Shown here: positions 51,487 through 60,383 of the stretch, in pieces
How the letters are laid out: each line of letters starts with the position of its first letter
Numbering within the stretch: the stretch's first letter is position 1
Translations under genes and position numbers: made by a program
Assembly (NCBI GenBank): GCA_964244115.1
Contig: CAXTHM010000016.1
Location: forward strand, 1 to 61,561
Length of the DNA: 61,561 nucleotides
Source: CADCWK01 sp964244115
GTDB taxonomy: Bacteria; Chloroflexota; Chloroflexia; Thermomicrobiales; UBA6265
Direction of reading: 5' to 3'
Notes under the pieces: generated by a model
Told to the model about the DNA's origin: nothing
Database searches by the model: none
Seen by the model: the letters and a program-made list of their open reading frames with translations, nothing else

Positions 51487-54029
51487 TCTCCCACGATGAA
51501 GCCAGGGCGCTGATCTCAGCCCGCCTCGACCGCCAGCTCGACCCGGCGTCCGAGCAGCAGCTCGCCCAGCACCTGCACGGCTGCGCCAGTTGCCGCCGGT
51601 TCGCCGCCCAGATGACGGTCATGCAGACCGGCATCCGCGAACTGCCATACCTGCCGCCGTCCCCGGTCGTCCGCCGGGCCGTCATGACCGAGGTTCGCAA
51701 GGGCCGCACGGTCGGGGGCCGCCTGTCGGCCTGGCTGGGGCAGTTCGGCCTCTCGACCGGGCCGCTGGCGACGATCGGCGCGACCGCCGTTCTCGTCCTG
51801 GTCGTCGTCGCCACGCTGCTGACCAGCAGCGTCCTCGACCGCGATCCTGGCGACGGCGCCCCCTCCGGTACCGAGGTCGCCCTCCAGGGCGCCTCCGAGA
51901 CCACCCGCGCCGCCGCGACCGTCGCCCAGGCCGGGACCGACCGGACGGCCTCGCAGGCGCCGGCCGCCGGACCGCCGTCACCGAGCCCGGTGAATGTTCC
52001 GGGGAGCGGGGCCGGGGCCTCGCCGCCGCCACTCCGGGCCAATCTCACGATCGAGGAGCAGGCCACCGCCGACGCGGAGACGGCCGTCGCCGGGGCACCG
52101 GCCACGGATGCCCCGCCGATCGAGCCGACCGCCACCGCCGATGACGCGGCCGAGATCGCCCTGCTCCCGCCGACGCCGACGACCGCCCCTTCGACGGCAG
52201 CGGAGGCGACGCAGGCATCGACAGACGCGGCTGAGACGGTCCCGGCCGAGACCGGGGCAACCGAAACCGTCGCCCCGGCACCCTCGACCGATCCGACCGC
52301 CACCCAGGAGCCCGACGAGGTCATCGCCGCGCTGATCCGACCGGCAACGTCGACCGCCACACCGTCGGCGGAAGCGTCGGCGACGACCACCGCGACGCGA
52401 GAGGCCACCGCCACGCCGACCGAAGAGCCCACCGCGACGGCCCAGCCCACCGCCACGCCGATGGCCCAGCCCGCCGCGACGGCCGAGCCCACCGCGACGC
52501 CCACCCAGGAGCCCACCGCCACGCAAACGGCAGAGCCGACGGCGACGCCCACCGAGGAGCCGACGGCTACCCCCACAGAGGAACCGACGGCCACTCCCAC
52601 CGAGGAACCGACGGCCGCGCCGACCGATGAGCCCACTCCCGCAACGAGGGGCGGGATCAACCCGACCGACAACAACACGCCGATCCCGGCCGATGACACC
52701 GAGCCGACCGTGCCGGCCGACGACGCGGAGACTCAGGGGCAGGACCCGACGTCGGACGGTCAGCCGACCGAGGGAGCCGACTCGACCGGGACCGCGATTG
52801 AGACCGCGACGGCCACGCCGACCGAGACGCCGAGCCAGACGCCGACGGCGACGGCGACACGCGGGTCCCGGGGCGGGATCAACCCGACCGATAACAACAC
52901 GCCGGTCCCGGTCGATCAGGATCCGCCGACCGTGGACGTGATCGAGCCGACGGCGACCGTCCCGGCCGACGATGAGGCCGACGGCACCGGCGACGATCAG
53001 GTCATCCTGCCGCAGGACGACAGCGGGTCCGGCTCTGAGGACGACGGCGAGGACGTCGATAGCGACGGGAATGGCGAGGACGGGACGACCGACGACGGGT
53101 CCACGGAGGTGGTCACGCCCGACGGCTTCAGCATTGACTCGGCGCCGGTCACGACCGGGGTCTCGCTCGGCGCGGCGCCACCGGGACCGCTCCGCGTCTC
53201 GTCCGACGGCAGCCAGTTCCTCGTCAGCGACGGTGGGGACACCATCGGCGTCGCCGGCTTCGGCGGCGGCGAGACGATCCTTGGCACGCTCTTCTACCCC
53301 ACCTGGACGGGCCAGGGGCAGATCCTCGTCACCTACTACCCGGACGATAGCGGCGGCGCCGCGATCGGCCTGATCAGCCCAGCGGGCGGGATCTCGGCCG
53401 TCACCACGCCCGACCCGGCCGACCCGGGCCGGCGGGACGTCGCGGCCGGCGAGATCGGCGGGGCGCTCTACTACCAGCGTGACTGGCCGGCCGAGCCCGA
53501 ACGCGGGATCGAACTCCACTGGGTCTCCGGTGGCAATGACGAGGTGATCTGGTCTGATCCGGGTCTCGTCCCGGTCGGCAGGCACCCGAACCTCACGCCG
53601 GGCGGCACATTCCTGATCGCCACGAGCGGCGGCTGGTACCAGGTCGACGGCAACGGCGGCGCCTCGGCCCTCGGCGGGAACGTCGCCGGAGAACCGGTCG
53701 GGATCGCCTTCGGCCCTGGCGACGCGGTCGCCGTCCTCGGCGGTGGACAGCTCGCCCTGGGCACGGTCGGCAACCCCGGCGGCGGCGTGGTGATCGGTGG
53801 CGTCGGCGACGGGGCCGGGGTGGCCTGGTCGCCGGACGGCAGCGAGGTCGCGGTCGCGTCCGGGTCGGTCGTCAGCATCTACGACACCGGCGGCAACGTG
53901 CTCCGAACCTTCACGTCGGACGCCGGAGCGCCCCTGAGCGGGCTGCTCTGGTCGGGCGGCGATCTCCTCGTCGTCCGCGGCGGTGGCTCGCCGGGGCTGA
54001 TCGCCATCCCGGCCGGCGAGCTGCCCTGA
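51483..54029 (+). CDS. Membrane anti-sigma factor with Thr/Pro/Glu repeat stalk and beta-propeller-like tail
   Basis: An 848-residue protein starting at TTG 51483 in a four-base overlap with the sigma gene. Residues ~5-45 are a zinc-finger anti-sigma domain (HLHGCASCRRF, HxxxCxxC). One membrane helix follows (~100-118, TIGATAVLVLVVVATLL). The outside part first has a long Thr/Pro/Ala/Glu stalk with tandem ATPTEEPT-type units (~300-385) and two copies of RGGINPTDNNTP (~390 and ~465), then an acidic linker, then repeated beta-strands (~570-848) resembling PD40/WD40 blades. The tail may sense an extracellular signal and release the sigma factor. Confidence 0.75.
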   Translation: MISHDEARALISARLDRQLDPASEQQLAQHLHGCASCRRFAAQMTVMQTGIRELPYLPPSPVVRRAVMTEVRKGRTVGGRLSAWLGQFGLSTGPLATIGATAVLVLVVVATLLTSSVLDRDPGDGAPSGTEVALQGASETTRAAATVAQAGTDRTASQAPAAGPPSPSPVNVPGSGAGASPPPLRANLTIEEQATADAETAVAGAPATDAPPIEPTATADDAAEIALLPPTPTTAPSTAAEATQASTDAAETVPAETGATETVAPAPSTDPTATQEPDEVIAALIRPATSTATPSAEASATTTATREATATPTEEPTATAQPTATPMAQPAATAEPTATPTQEPTATQTAEPTATPTEEPTATPTEEPTATPTEEPTAAPTDEPTPATRGGINPTDNNTPIPADDTEPTVPADDAETQGQDPTSDGQPTEGADSTGTAIETATATPTETPSQTPTATATRGSRGGINPTDNNTPVPVDQDPPTVDVIEPTATVPADDEADGTGDDQVILPQDDSGSGSEDDGEDVDSDGNGEDGTTDDGSTEVVTPDGFSIDSAPVTTGVSLGAAPPGPLRVSSDGSQFLVSDGGDTIGVAGFGGGETILGTLFYPTWTGQGQILVTYYPDDSGGAAIGLISPAGGISAVTTPDPADPGRRDVAAGEIGGALYYQRDWPAEPERGIELHWVSGGNDEVIWSDPGLVPVGRHPNLTPGGTFLIATSGGWYQVDGNGGASALGGNVAGEPVGIAFGPGDAVAVLGGGQLALGTVGNPGGGVVIGGVGDGAGVAWSPDGSEVAVASGSVVSIYDTGGNVLRTFTSDAGAPLSGLLWSGGDLLVVRGGGSPGLIAIPAGELP

Positions 54030-54181
54030 GCAACGCTCGGGCGCCGCGCCCGGAAGCGTCACCGACAGCCGATGCATTACCCTATCGATGGCCGCGTTCC
54101 GGGCCTATTCGTTCGGATCGGTGCTGGCAGATCGGCTCCGACCATCTGCTAGACTGACCGGAATCCGCGAGGCAGGCGCCA

Positions 54182-54766
54182 ATGTCAGCGGACGATCGAG
54201 CAGGGACGGGCGTACGCTTCGGGCGAACGGTCCTGCTGACGGCGGAGGGCGAGCTCTCCCGGCAGTCGGTCGATGTCCTCCTGATCGCCGCCAATACGCG
54301 CGGGGTCCTGGGGACGGGCGGTGTCCGGCTGGCCGGTGGCGCCGACATCGAGCGGGAGGCGATGGCTCAGGCTCCCCTCACGCTCGGCACGGCGACTCTG
54401 ACCGGCCCTGGGCTCCTGCGTGAGATCGGCGTCCAGGCTATCGCCCACTGCGTGGTGAACGAGCAGCTCGGCGATCCGATCCGGGCCACGATCGTCCGGC
54501 GCTGTATCCCGGTCGCGCTCCGGATGATCGAGGAGCGTCGATACCGCTCGGTGGCGCTACCCCTGCTTGGCGGCGGCAACGGCCCCGGCCAGTTGCCGCC
54601 GACGCTCGTCGCGACCGCCATCATCGAGGAGATCGTCGCCCATCTTCGCCGGGCCAGCAGCCGTATCGAGCGGATCACGCTGGTCTCGCGATCGACGGAG
54701 GACATCGAGATCCTGGACGATACCCTTCGAGTCGCGCGTGACCACGCCTGGGGGCTGCCCCGATGA
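54182..54766 (+). CDS. Macro-domain protein (ADP-ribose-binding type)
   Basis: A 194-residue protein with the macro fold: VDVLLIAANTRGVLGTGGVRLAGGADIEREAM (N-A-x(n)-G-G-V loop, close to N-A-A-N of ADP-ribose hydrolases), HCVVNEQLGDPIRATIVRRC, then VALPLLGGGNGPGQLPPTLVA (phosphate loop) and ITLVSRSTEDIEIL. It may bind or hydrolyse ADP-ribose or O-acetyl-ADP-ribose derivatives. The asparagine pair is partly kept (AANTRG). Its last four bases overlap the start of the hydrolase-like gene, so the two are co-translated. Confidence 0.75.
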   Translation: MSADDRAGTGVRFGRTVLLTAEGELSRQSVDVLLIAANTRGVLGTGGVRLAGGADIEREAMAQAPLTLGTATLTGPGLLREIGVQAIAHCVVNEQLGDPIRATIVRRCIPVALRMIEERRYRSVALPLLGGGNGPGQLPPTLVATAIIEEIVAHLRRASSRIERITLVSRSTEDIEILDDTLRVARDHAWGLPR

Positions 54767-57700
54767 GACCGGCGAGACCCCGGAACGACCCGTACCGCCG
54801 AGACGACGAGCGCCGGGGCAGCCCTCCGCCGGCTGAGCGGGCGCGCGACGGGTACGCCCCGCCGCCCGGAAGCTACGATCCCGATGTCTCCCGGTCGTCC
54901 CGTGAGGTCGATCCTCGTCGCAACCGACGCCCGGACCCACGCGACCAGGATCCGGTCATGCCCGACGACGCGCCCCAGGACCGGTCTCGCCAGCCCCGTC
55001 CCGAGGATCGCCGCCCCGGCCGGACCGGCGACCCGTACACGACCCGTGATCCGGACCGGGATCTCCGCTCCCCGGCGCCGCGTTCGGATCGCCCTCGGCT
55101 GAGTCGTCCTCGCGATGAGCGACCGGACGCGTACTCTCCGGACGACCATCTCCCGCGCCAGCGGTACGGGGCGATCACGCCGTCCGACGACCTCGCCTGG
55201 CCCGACCCCGAACCTGCCGAAGCCGAATGGCAGCCCGCCCCCCAGCGCGGCCGGCCGGCTGGCGCCCGAAACGCCCCACCACGCCCCCGGCGCGACGATC
55301 CCGCTCCGCGACAGACCTATGGCGCCGTCCCGTCGGATCACTCCGGTAGACCGACCGGTCAGCCGGCCTGGTCGACCTTCGAGCCCAACACGTACCCGAC
55401 CGCTGACGACGAACTCGCCTACGACGTCTACCCGACCGATGCGGCGAACGGCCATCGGGGCCGACCCGCCGGCGGCGACGAGTTCGGTGGCGGGTTCGAT
55501 GACGAATGGTCGTCAGGGCGACCGGCCGATGATGGAGACGGGGCAGGCGCAGCCGATGGAGACTGGTATCCGGCCGAGGGAGAGCCGGACGCCGATCAGG
55601 TCGAAGCCTGGTCCGGCGGAGGACCATCGGCCGAGCCCGACGAGTCCGGGGCCATCGAGCCGTTCCCCGGAGACGATCCCCGGTCAGGCGTCTTCGCCGA
55701 TCCCCAGCGGCCGTCCCGACGATCCTCCGGCCACGGCAGCGGTGTTCGTCCGCCGGTCTGGGGGCTGTCCGGCTACGCGTGGCGCTTCGCCCGCCGGCTG
55801 ACGATCGCCAGGACCAACCGCCTGCTCCGGTTCGGCGCCAGCCGCGTCCTGCCGGTCTCGTCGCGGGCTCGCTTCGAGGCGATGGGCCTGCCTCCGACCG
55901 AAGTCGATGAGACCCTCCGGCAGGTCCGGTCGCTGGACGACTGGGCCGAGGCCTGGACCGGGACCGCGCAGCGATTCCTCGGCGAGACCCGGCGCGGCGG
56001 GGACATGACGCCGACCAACGCCGCGCGCTCCCGCCAGCTCGCCGCCCTCTGCTACCACGTCGCCTCGTTCTTCGCCTTCGGCGACGACCGGCTGGCCCGG
56101 ACGTCCCGCAGCGCCGCCACAACCCTGTTCGGCCAATCGCTCGGGCTGCTCATGCCGGAGACGCGGCGGGTAAATGTCCGGTGGCGCTCGAAGACGATGC
56201 CCGGCTACCTGACCGTCCCGTCATGGGCGACCGGGCGGCGGCCGCTGGCGGTCCTGCTCAACGGCACGACGACATCCCGCGAAGAGCTGATCATGTGGTC
56301 GGAGGAGTTCCTCGTCCAGGGGCTCGCGGTCCTGGCGCTGGATACGCCCGGCTTCGGGGAGGGGATCGCCCTCGGCACCGTCTCGCTCGACAACGATGAC
56401 ATCATGGACGGCATCTTCGAGCTGGCCGAGTCCGACCCCGGGCTGGACCCGACCAGGGTCTCGCTGGTCGGGGTCGGCCTGGGCGGCACGATGGCGTTCC
56501 GGGCCGCCGCCGGGGAGCGGCGCGTCTCGGCGGTCGTCGCCGTCACCCCGATCCATGAACCGGCCCGCTGGCTGGGCGCCTCTAGCCAGGTCGTGCTGGC
56601 CCAGATGGTGCCGCAGTTCGGCGGCTACGATCAACTCGCCGACTTCGTCCTCGGGCTGGACATGCCGGCCACCCTGGCGGCGACGCAGGCGCAGGTCCTC
56701 GTCTTCGGCGCCGGGCATGACCTCGTCGTCCCGGCACCGGAGGCCAGCCGCCTGGCCGCCGCGCTGGGGGAGCAGGCAACGCTCGTCTGGTTCGACGACG
56801 CCGGCCATGCCCTGTTCGACGCCGTGCCGGAATGGACCAGGGAGGCGGCCGAGTGGCTGGCCGTCGTGATGGACGTGACGGACGCACCGATCTTTGCCGA
56901 AACGGCCGAGACGACGGAAGCGGAGTACCCGGAGGACGGGTCCGAACCGGACGACGGGTATGCGCCCGGCGATCGGACCGGACTGGACGCGTTGCGGGAT
57001 GATGGCGCGGTCGTCGAGGACTTCGACGGAGACCGACCGGACGACGAGACCCCGGCGTCTTCGTCAGGAGCGGGTGGGCGGCCGACGGTCCGCCGCGGCC
57101 CGGCCCGGCCCGGCAGGACGGACGGCCCACGGATGGCCGAGGCACCGGCGCCGGCGCCCTACGGCGCCGAGGTCTTCGACGCCAGCCAGGGCGCCGAGCG
57201 GCGGTCCGGGCAGCAACGCGGCTACGAGACCGGCGTCTTCGGGCCGCTCGGCCCGGCCGCGGCCCGGATCCTCGCCGACGAGCCCACGCCCCAGCCCGGC
57301 AGCCCGGAGTGGGGATACGAAGACGGCAGTCCCTGGAACGAGGCGCCGTCTGACTCCCCGTGGGAGGATCACGATACCCGGCCGGCGCCATCGACCGCCC
57401 GGCTCTGGGAATCGCGCCAGCCAGCGGAGCGGCTCATCGAGGAGAGCCGTCCGACGATGGCCCGCCCCGCCGTTCCCCCTGCGCCGGCACCTGAGCCCGC
57501 GGTCTCCGAGCGGCCGGTGATGGCCCGGCCCGGTCAGCCCGCCTCGGTGGCGGCTCCGAACCCGCTGTCGGCGATGGGCGACTACCTGTCGTCGAGTGCC
57601 CCGCCGGTCGGTCGGGGCCGGACGTCCGAGCGCTTCATGGCCGTCCCGCCGCCGGAGTCCGACCCGGCGGCGGATGTCGCCGACGGAGGGAGCGAGACCA

Positions 57701-57882
57701 CCGCGGACCCGACCCGACCCTCAATGGCAACCGATCAGCTTGCCCCTGACGGACCGAGTCCGGGCGTCCCGATAGAGGTCGACGAGGCTGTTCCCGGGAC
57801 CGATGACGGCCCTGAACCCGAGGCGAACGCGGACTCCCACGCGCCATTTCGGCCCCCACCCGATCGTACGGATCACACCTGA
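54763..57882 (+). CDS. Alpha/beta-hydrolase-fold pseudoenzyme between two disordered arms
   Basis: A 1039-residue protein. Residues 1-325 are a disordered Pro/Arg/Asp-rich arm and ~715-1039 a second Pro/Ala/Glu-rich arm. Residues ~330-710 hold an alpha/beta-hydrolase of the FrsA/DUF1100-like type (RPLAVLLNGTTTSREELIMWSEEF, LALDTPGFGEG). The nucleophile elbow reads VGVGLGGTMAF: glycine 572 replaces the serine of G-x-S-x-G. The acid (HDLVVP, D653) and histidine (DAGHALFD, H682) remain. It therefore looks like a catalytically dead scaffold. It is co-translated with a macro-domain protein, a pairing I do not recognise. Confidence 0.7.
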   Translation: MRPARPRNDPYRRDDERRGSPPPAERARDGYAPPPGSYDPDVSRSSREVDPRRNRRPDPRDQDPVMPDDAPQDRSRQPRPEDRRPGRTGDPYTTRDPDRDLRSPAPRSDRPRLSRPRDERPDAYSPDDHLPRQRYGAITPSDDLAWPDPEPAEAEWQPAPQRGRPAGARNAPPRPRRDDPAPRQTYGAVPSDHSGRPTGQPAWSTFEPNTYPTADDELAYDVYPTDAANGHRGRPAGGDEFGGGFDDEWSSGRPADDGDGAGAADGDWYPAEGEPDADQVEAWSGGGPSAEPDESGAIEPFPGDDPRSGVFADPQRPSRRSSGHGSGVRPPVWGLSGYAWRFARRLTIARTNRLLRFGASRVLPVSSRARFEAMGLPPTEVDETLRQVRSLDDWAEAWTGTAQRFLGETRRGGDMTPTNAARSRQLAALCYHVASFFAFGDDRLARTSRSAATTLFGQSLGLLMPETRRVNVRWRSKTMPGYLTVPSWATGRRPLAVLLNGTTTSREELIMWSEEFLVQGLAVLALDTPGFGEGIALGTVSLDNDDIMDGIFELAESDPGLDPTRVSLVGVGLGGTMAFRAAAGERRVSAVVAVTPIHEPARWLGASSQVVLAQMVPQFGGYDQLADFVLGLDMPATLAATQAQVLVFGAGHDLVVPAPEASRLAAALGEQATLVWFDDAGHALFDAVPEWTREAAEWLAVVMDVTDAPIFAETAETTEAEYPEDGSEPDDGYAPGDRTGLDALRDDGAVVEDFDGDRPDDETPASSSGAGGRPTVRRGPARPGRTDGPRMAEAPAPAPYGAEVFDASQGAERRSGQQRGYETGVFGPLGPAAARILADEPTPQPGSPEWGYEDGSPWNEAPSDSPWEDHDTRPAPSTARLWESRQPAERLIEESRPTMARPAVPPAPAPEPAVSERPVMARPGQPASVAAPNPLSAMGDYLSSSAPPVGRGRTSERFMAVPPPESDPAADVADGGSETTADPTRPSMATDQLAPDGPSPGVPIEVDEAVPGTDDGPEPEANADSHAPFRPPPDRTDHT

Positions 57883-58028
57883 TCGTTCCCGACCGGTCCG
57901 CATGAGCAGCGCGGACCGGTTCATGCGACTGATCATCAGTTTCGCCGAGCGTCTGGCGGTTCGCGTCATCGACGCAGGTTCCATCAGCCGATCCTGCGAT
58001 CAGGACTCCAGGGAAGCAAGCGCCACGC

Positions 58029-59747
58029 ATGACGTCACCGGACCCATCTGCCCAGCCAGATGATCGTGCCGCCCTGAATGTCCTGGATCTGCTCCGGCTC
58101 CGGGAGCGGGCGTTCGATGCTGCTGGCAGCGGCATCGTGATCACCGATGCCAGAGATCGCAACAACCCGATCATCGATGTCAATCCGGCGTTCGAGCGCA
58201 TCACCGGTCACCGCCGCGACGACGTGCTGGGCGAGAATTGCCGGATGCTCCAGAGTGCCTGGACCGACCCGGCGGCGATCGAACAGATCCGCGCCGGCCT
58301 CCGGGACCGGCGTGAGGTCAACGTCACGATCCTCAACCAGCGCCGCGATGGCACCCCGTTCTGGAACGACCTCCTGATCGCGCCCGTCTTCGCACCGGGC
58401 GGCGAACTGACGCACTTCGTCGGGATTCAGACGGAAATCACCGCCCGCAAGCGGGCCGAGGAGCGGACCACCTTCCTGGCCCGCGTCAGCGACCAACTCG
58501 GGATCTCGCTCGACTACCGCAGCGCCCTCTCCGGAGCCGCCCGGCTGGCCGTCCCCCTGATCTCGGACATCTTCCTGGTGGACGTGCTGCCCGGAGACAA
58601 CCACACCGAGCGGGTGGCGGCCGCCTTCGCCGGTCCGGATCGGGGCCAACGAGCGGACCTCCTCGCGGACTGGGCGGTCCGGAAGGACGACAGGCACGGC
58701 GCGGCGCTTGCCGTCCGGACCGGCCAGTCGCACCTGATCCCATCGGTCGCGGACACGTCGCTCCCGTCGCTGAACCGCGACGCCGAGGCACTGCGACGAC
58801 GGACAGGCACCCGCCTGCTCTCGTACCTGACCGTCCCGCTGATCGCCCGGCGCCGCATCCTCGGCGCCCTGACGATCGCCACGACATCCGAATCCGGCCG
58901 CTCCCTCGACGCAGAGGACCTGCACCTGATGGAGGAGCTCGCCCGCCGGGCCGCGATGGCGATCGACAATGCGCTGCTCTACTCCGAGGCGAAGCAGGCC
59001 GTCCGGGCCCGGGACCAGTTCCTGTCGATCGCCGCCCACGAGCTCCGGACCCCGGTCTCGAGCATCAAGGGCTACGCGCAGATGCTGCTCCGGGCCCATC
59101 GCAAGGGGCACATCCCGGACGAGCGCCTCAAGCGGTCGCTCGAGACGATCGACAGCTCGACCGACCGGCTGAGCCTGCTGACCAGCGATCTGCTCGACGT
59201 CTCCCGGATTCGTCTCGGCCAGTTGCCGCTCCGCCCCGACGAGATCGATTTCGCCGGCAAGGTCCGCTCGGTCGTCCGCCGGTATCAGGAGGCCGCGACC
59301 GATACGCATCGGATCGACGTCAGCGTTGGTCCCGGTGACTACTGGGTCCGGGCGGACAGCGACCGGATCGAGCAGGTCCTGACGAACCTGCTGGAGAACG
59401 CGGCAAAGTACTCCCCGGACGATGACCGGATCGCGCTCTCGCTGTGGGTGGAGGACGATCGGATCCGGCTCTCGGTCCGGGATCACGGCATCGGTCTGCC
59501 ACCCGGCGGCGCCAGCGGGATCTTCGAGCCGTTCGAGCGAGCGCCGAACGCGCTCGCCCACGGGCTCCCCGGACTCGGCCTCGGGCTCTACATCTGCCGC
59601 GGGCTGATCGAGCGCCACGGTGGCCAGATCTGGGCGGAGAGCGACGGCGAGGGCGCCGGCACGACCTTCTTCGTCACCCTCCCGCGCCTCGGGCACGGCC
59701 CCGACCTCAACGCCGACCACGCCATCCCGCTCCAGTTCGGGTATTAG
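58029..59747 (+). CDS. LOV-GAF sensor histidine kinase
   Basis: A 572-residue soluble kinase. Residues ~25-140 form a LOV domain: GENCRMLQ (68-75) is the flavin-binding motif with C71 placed to form the photoadduct, and LNQRRDGTPFWNDLLIAPVF gives the conserved asparagines and phenylalanine. A GAF domain (~165-320) follows. The kinase core has SIAAHELRTPVSSIKGYAQM with H337, then the N box VLTNLLENAAKYSPDD, DHGIGLPPG and GLGLGLYICRG of the HATPase. No response regulator lies nearby and there is no membrane segment, so the partner is elsewhere. Blue light is the expected stimulus. Confidence 0.85.
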   Translation: MTSPDPSAQPDDRAALNVLDLLRLRERAFDAAGSGIVITDARDRNNPIIDVNPAFERITGHRRDDVLGENCRMLQSAWTDPAAIEQIRAGLRDRREVNVTILNQRRDGTPFWNDLLIAPVFAPGGELTHFVGIQTEITARKRAEERTTFLARVSDQLGISLDYRSALSGAARLAVPLISDIFLVDVLPGDNHTERVAAAFAGPDRGQRADLLADWAVRKDDRHGAALAVRTGQSHLIPSVADTSLPSLNRDAEALRRRTGTRLLSYLTVPLIARRRILGALTIATTSESGRSLDAEDLHLMEELARRAAMAIDNALLYSEAKQAVRARDQFLSIAAHELRTPVSSIKGYAQMLLRAHRKGHIPDERLKRSLETIDSSTDRLSLLTSDLLDVSRIRLGQLPLRPDEIDFAGKVRSVVRRYQEAATDTHRIDVSVGPGDYWVRADSDRIEQVLTNLLENAAKYSPDDDRIALSLWVEDDRIRLSVRDHGIGLPPGGASGIFEPFERAPNALAHGLPGLGLGLYICRGLIERHGGQIWAESDGEGAGTTFFVTLPRLGHGPDLNADHAIPLQFGY

Positions 59748-60029
59748 ACCGGATCTCTTGGTCCTTGTCGGTCGCGAGCGGCCAGCCCCGACCCCCTCCC
59801 TATCCCGGTCCGGACGGAGTCGCCCGCAGGTGACGGAGGCGGACCGGATGGAGAGGGGGAGGCAGCTCCTCTGTCAACCGCTATGAACCGCGTATAGCGA
59901 CGCCCGACCCGAGCCATAGGGACACGGCGTGATGCCTGACGTTGCTCGCGACATCGCCGCCCGGTCGGCCATCGCGGGTCGCGGATACGGGTCTTCGATC
60001 TCACGACGCCCTTCAGGGCCAAACCAGCA

Positions 60030-60296
60030 TCAGGCGAACCGTTGGGCTGAGCGGGCTCTGGCTCGGGCGGCCTCGACGTCCCGGTCCTTCGGCGCGGCCT
60101 GCGTCTCCAGCGACGCCAGGAGCTGCTCCGCGACCCGCGCCACCCCGGCGACGGCGTCATCGAACGCGGCCCCGTTCGCCTTCGAGGGCTGGTTGAAGCC
60201 GCTGATCTTGCGGACGAACTGGAGTGCCGCCGCCTGGATCTCGTCCTCCGTTGCCGGGGGATCGAAGTTGTAGAGCGTCCGAATGTTCCTGCACAT
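60030..60296 (-). CDS. DUF2277 family protein
   Basis: An 88-residue protein. MCRNIRTLYNFDPPATEDEIQAAALQFVRKISGF and the C-terminal APKDRDVEAARARARSAQRFA match DUF2277 almost end to end; the family's function is unknown. I take ATG 60296 as start because conservation begins there and AGGAGG lies eight bases upstream; the upstream ATG 60317 would add seven unconserved residues. It is preceded on the same strand by the M24 peptidase gene. Confidence 0.9.
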   Translation of the reverse strand: MCRNIRTLYNFDPPATEDEIQAAALQFVRKISGFNQPSKANGAAFDDAVAGVARVAEQLLASLETQAAPKDRDVEAARARARSAQRFA

Positions 60297-60337
60297 GTCC
60301 GACTGCCTCCTGGGCACGGGGGGATCGGCGACGAGAC

Positions 60338-60373
60338 GGGCGGGAGCCAGCGCCCCTTGGACGGCTCCCGCCC
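60338..60373 (-). terminator. Hairpin downstream of the M24 peptidase gene
   Basis: GGGCGGGAGCC (60338-60348) pairs perfectly with GGCTCCCGCCC (60363-60373) across a 14-base loop, starting 11 bases after the M24 stop on the minus strand. There is no T-run. Confidence 0.6.
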
Positions 60374-60383
60374 GGCGCGACCG

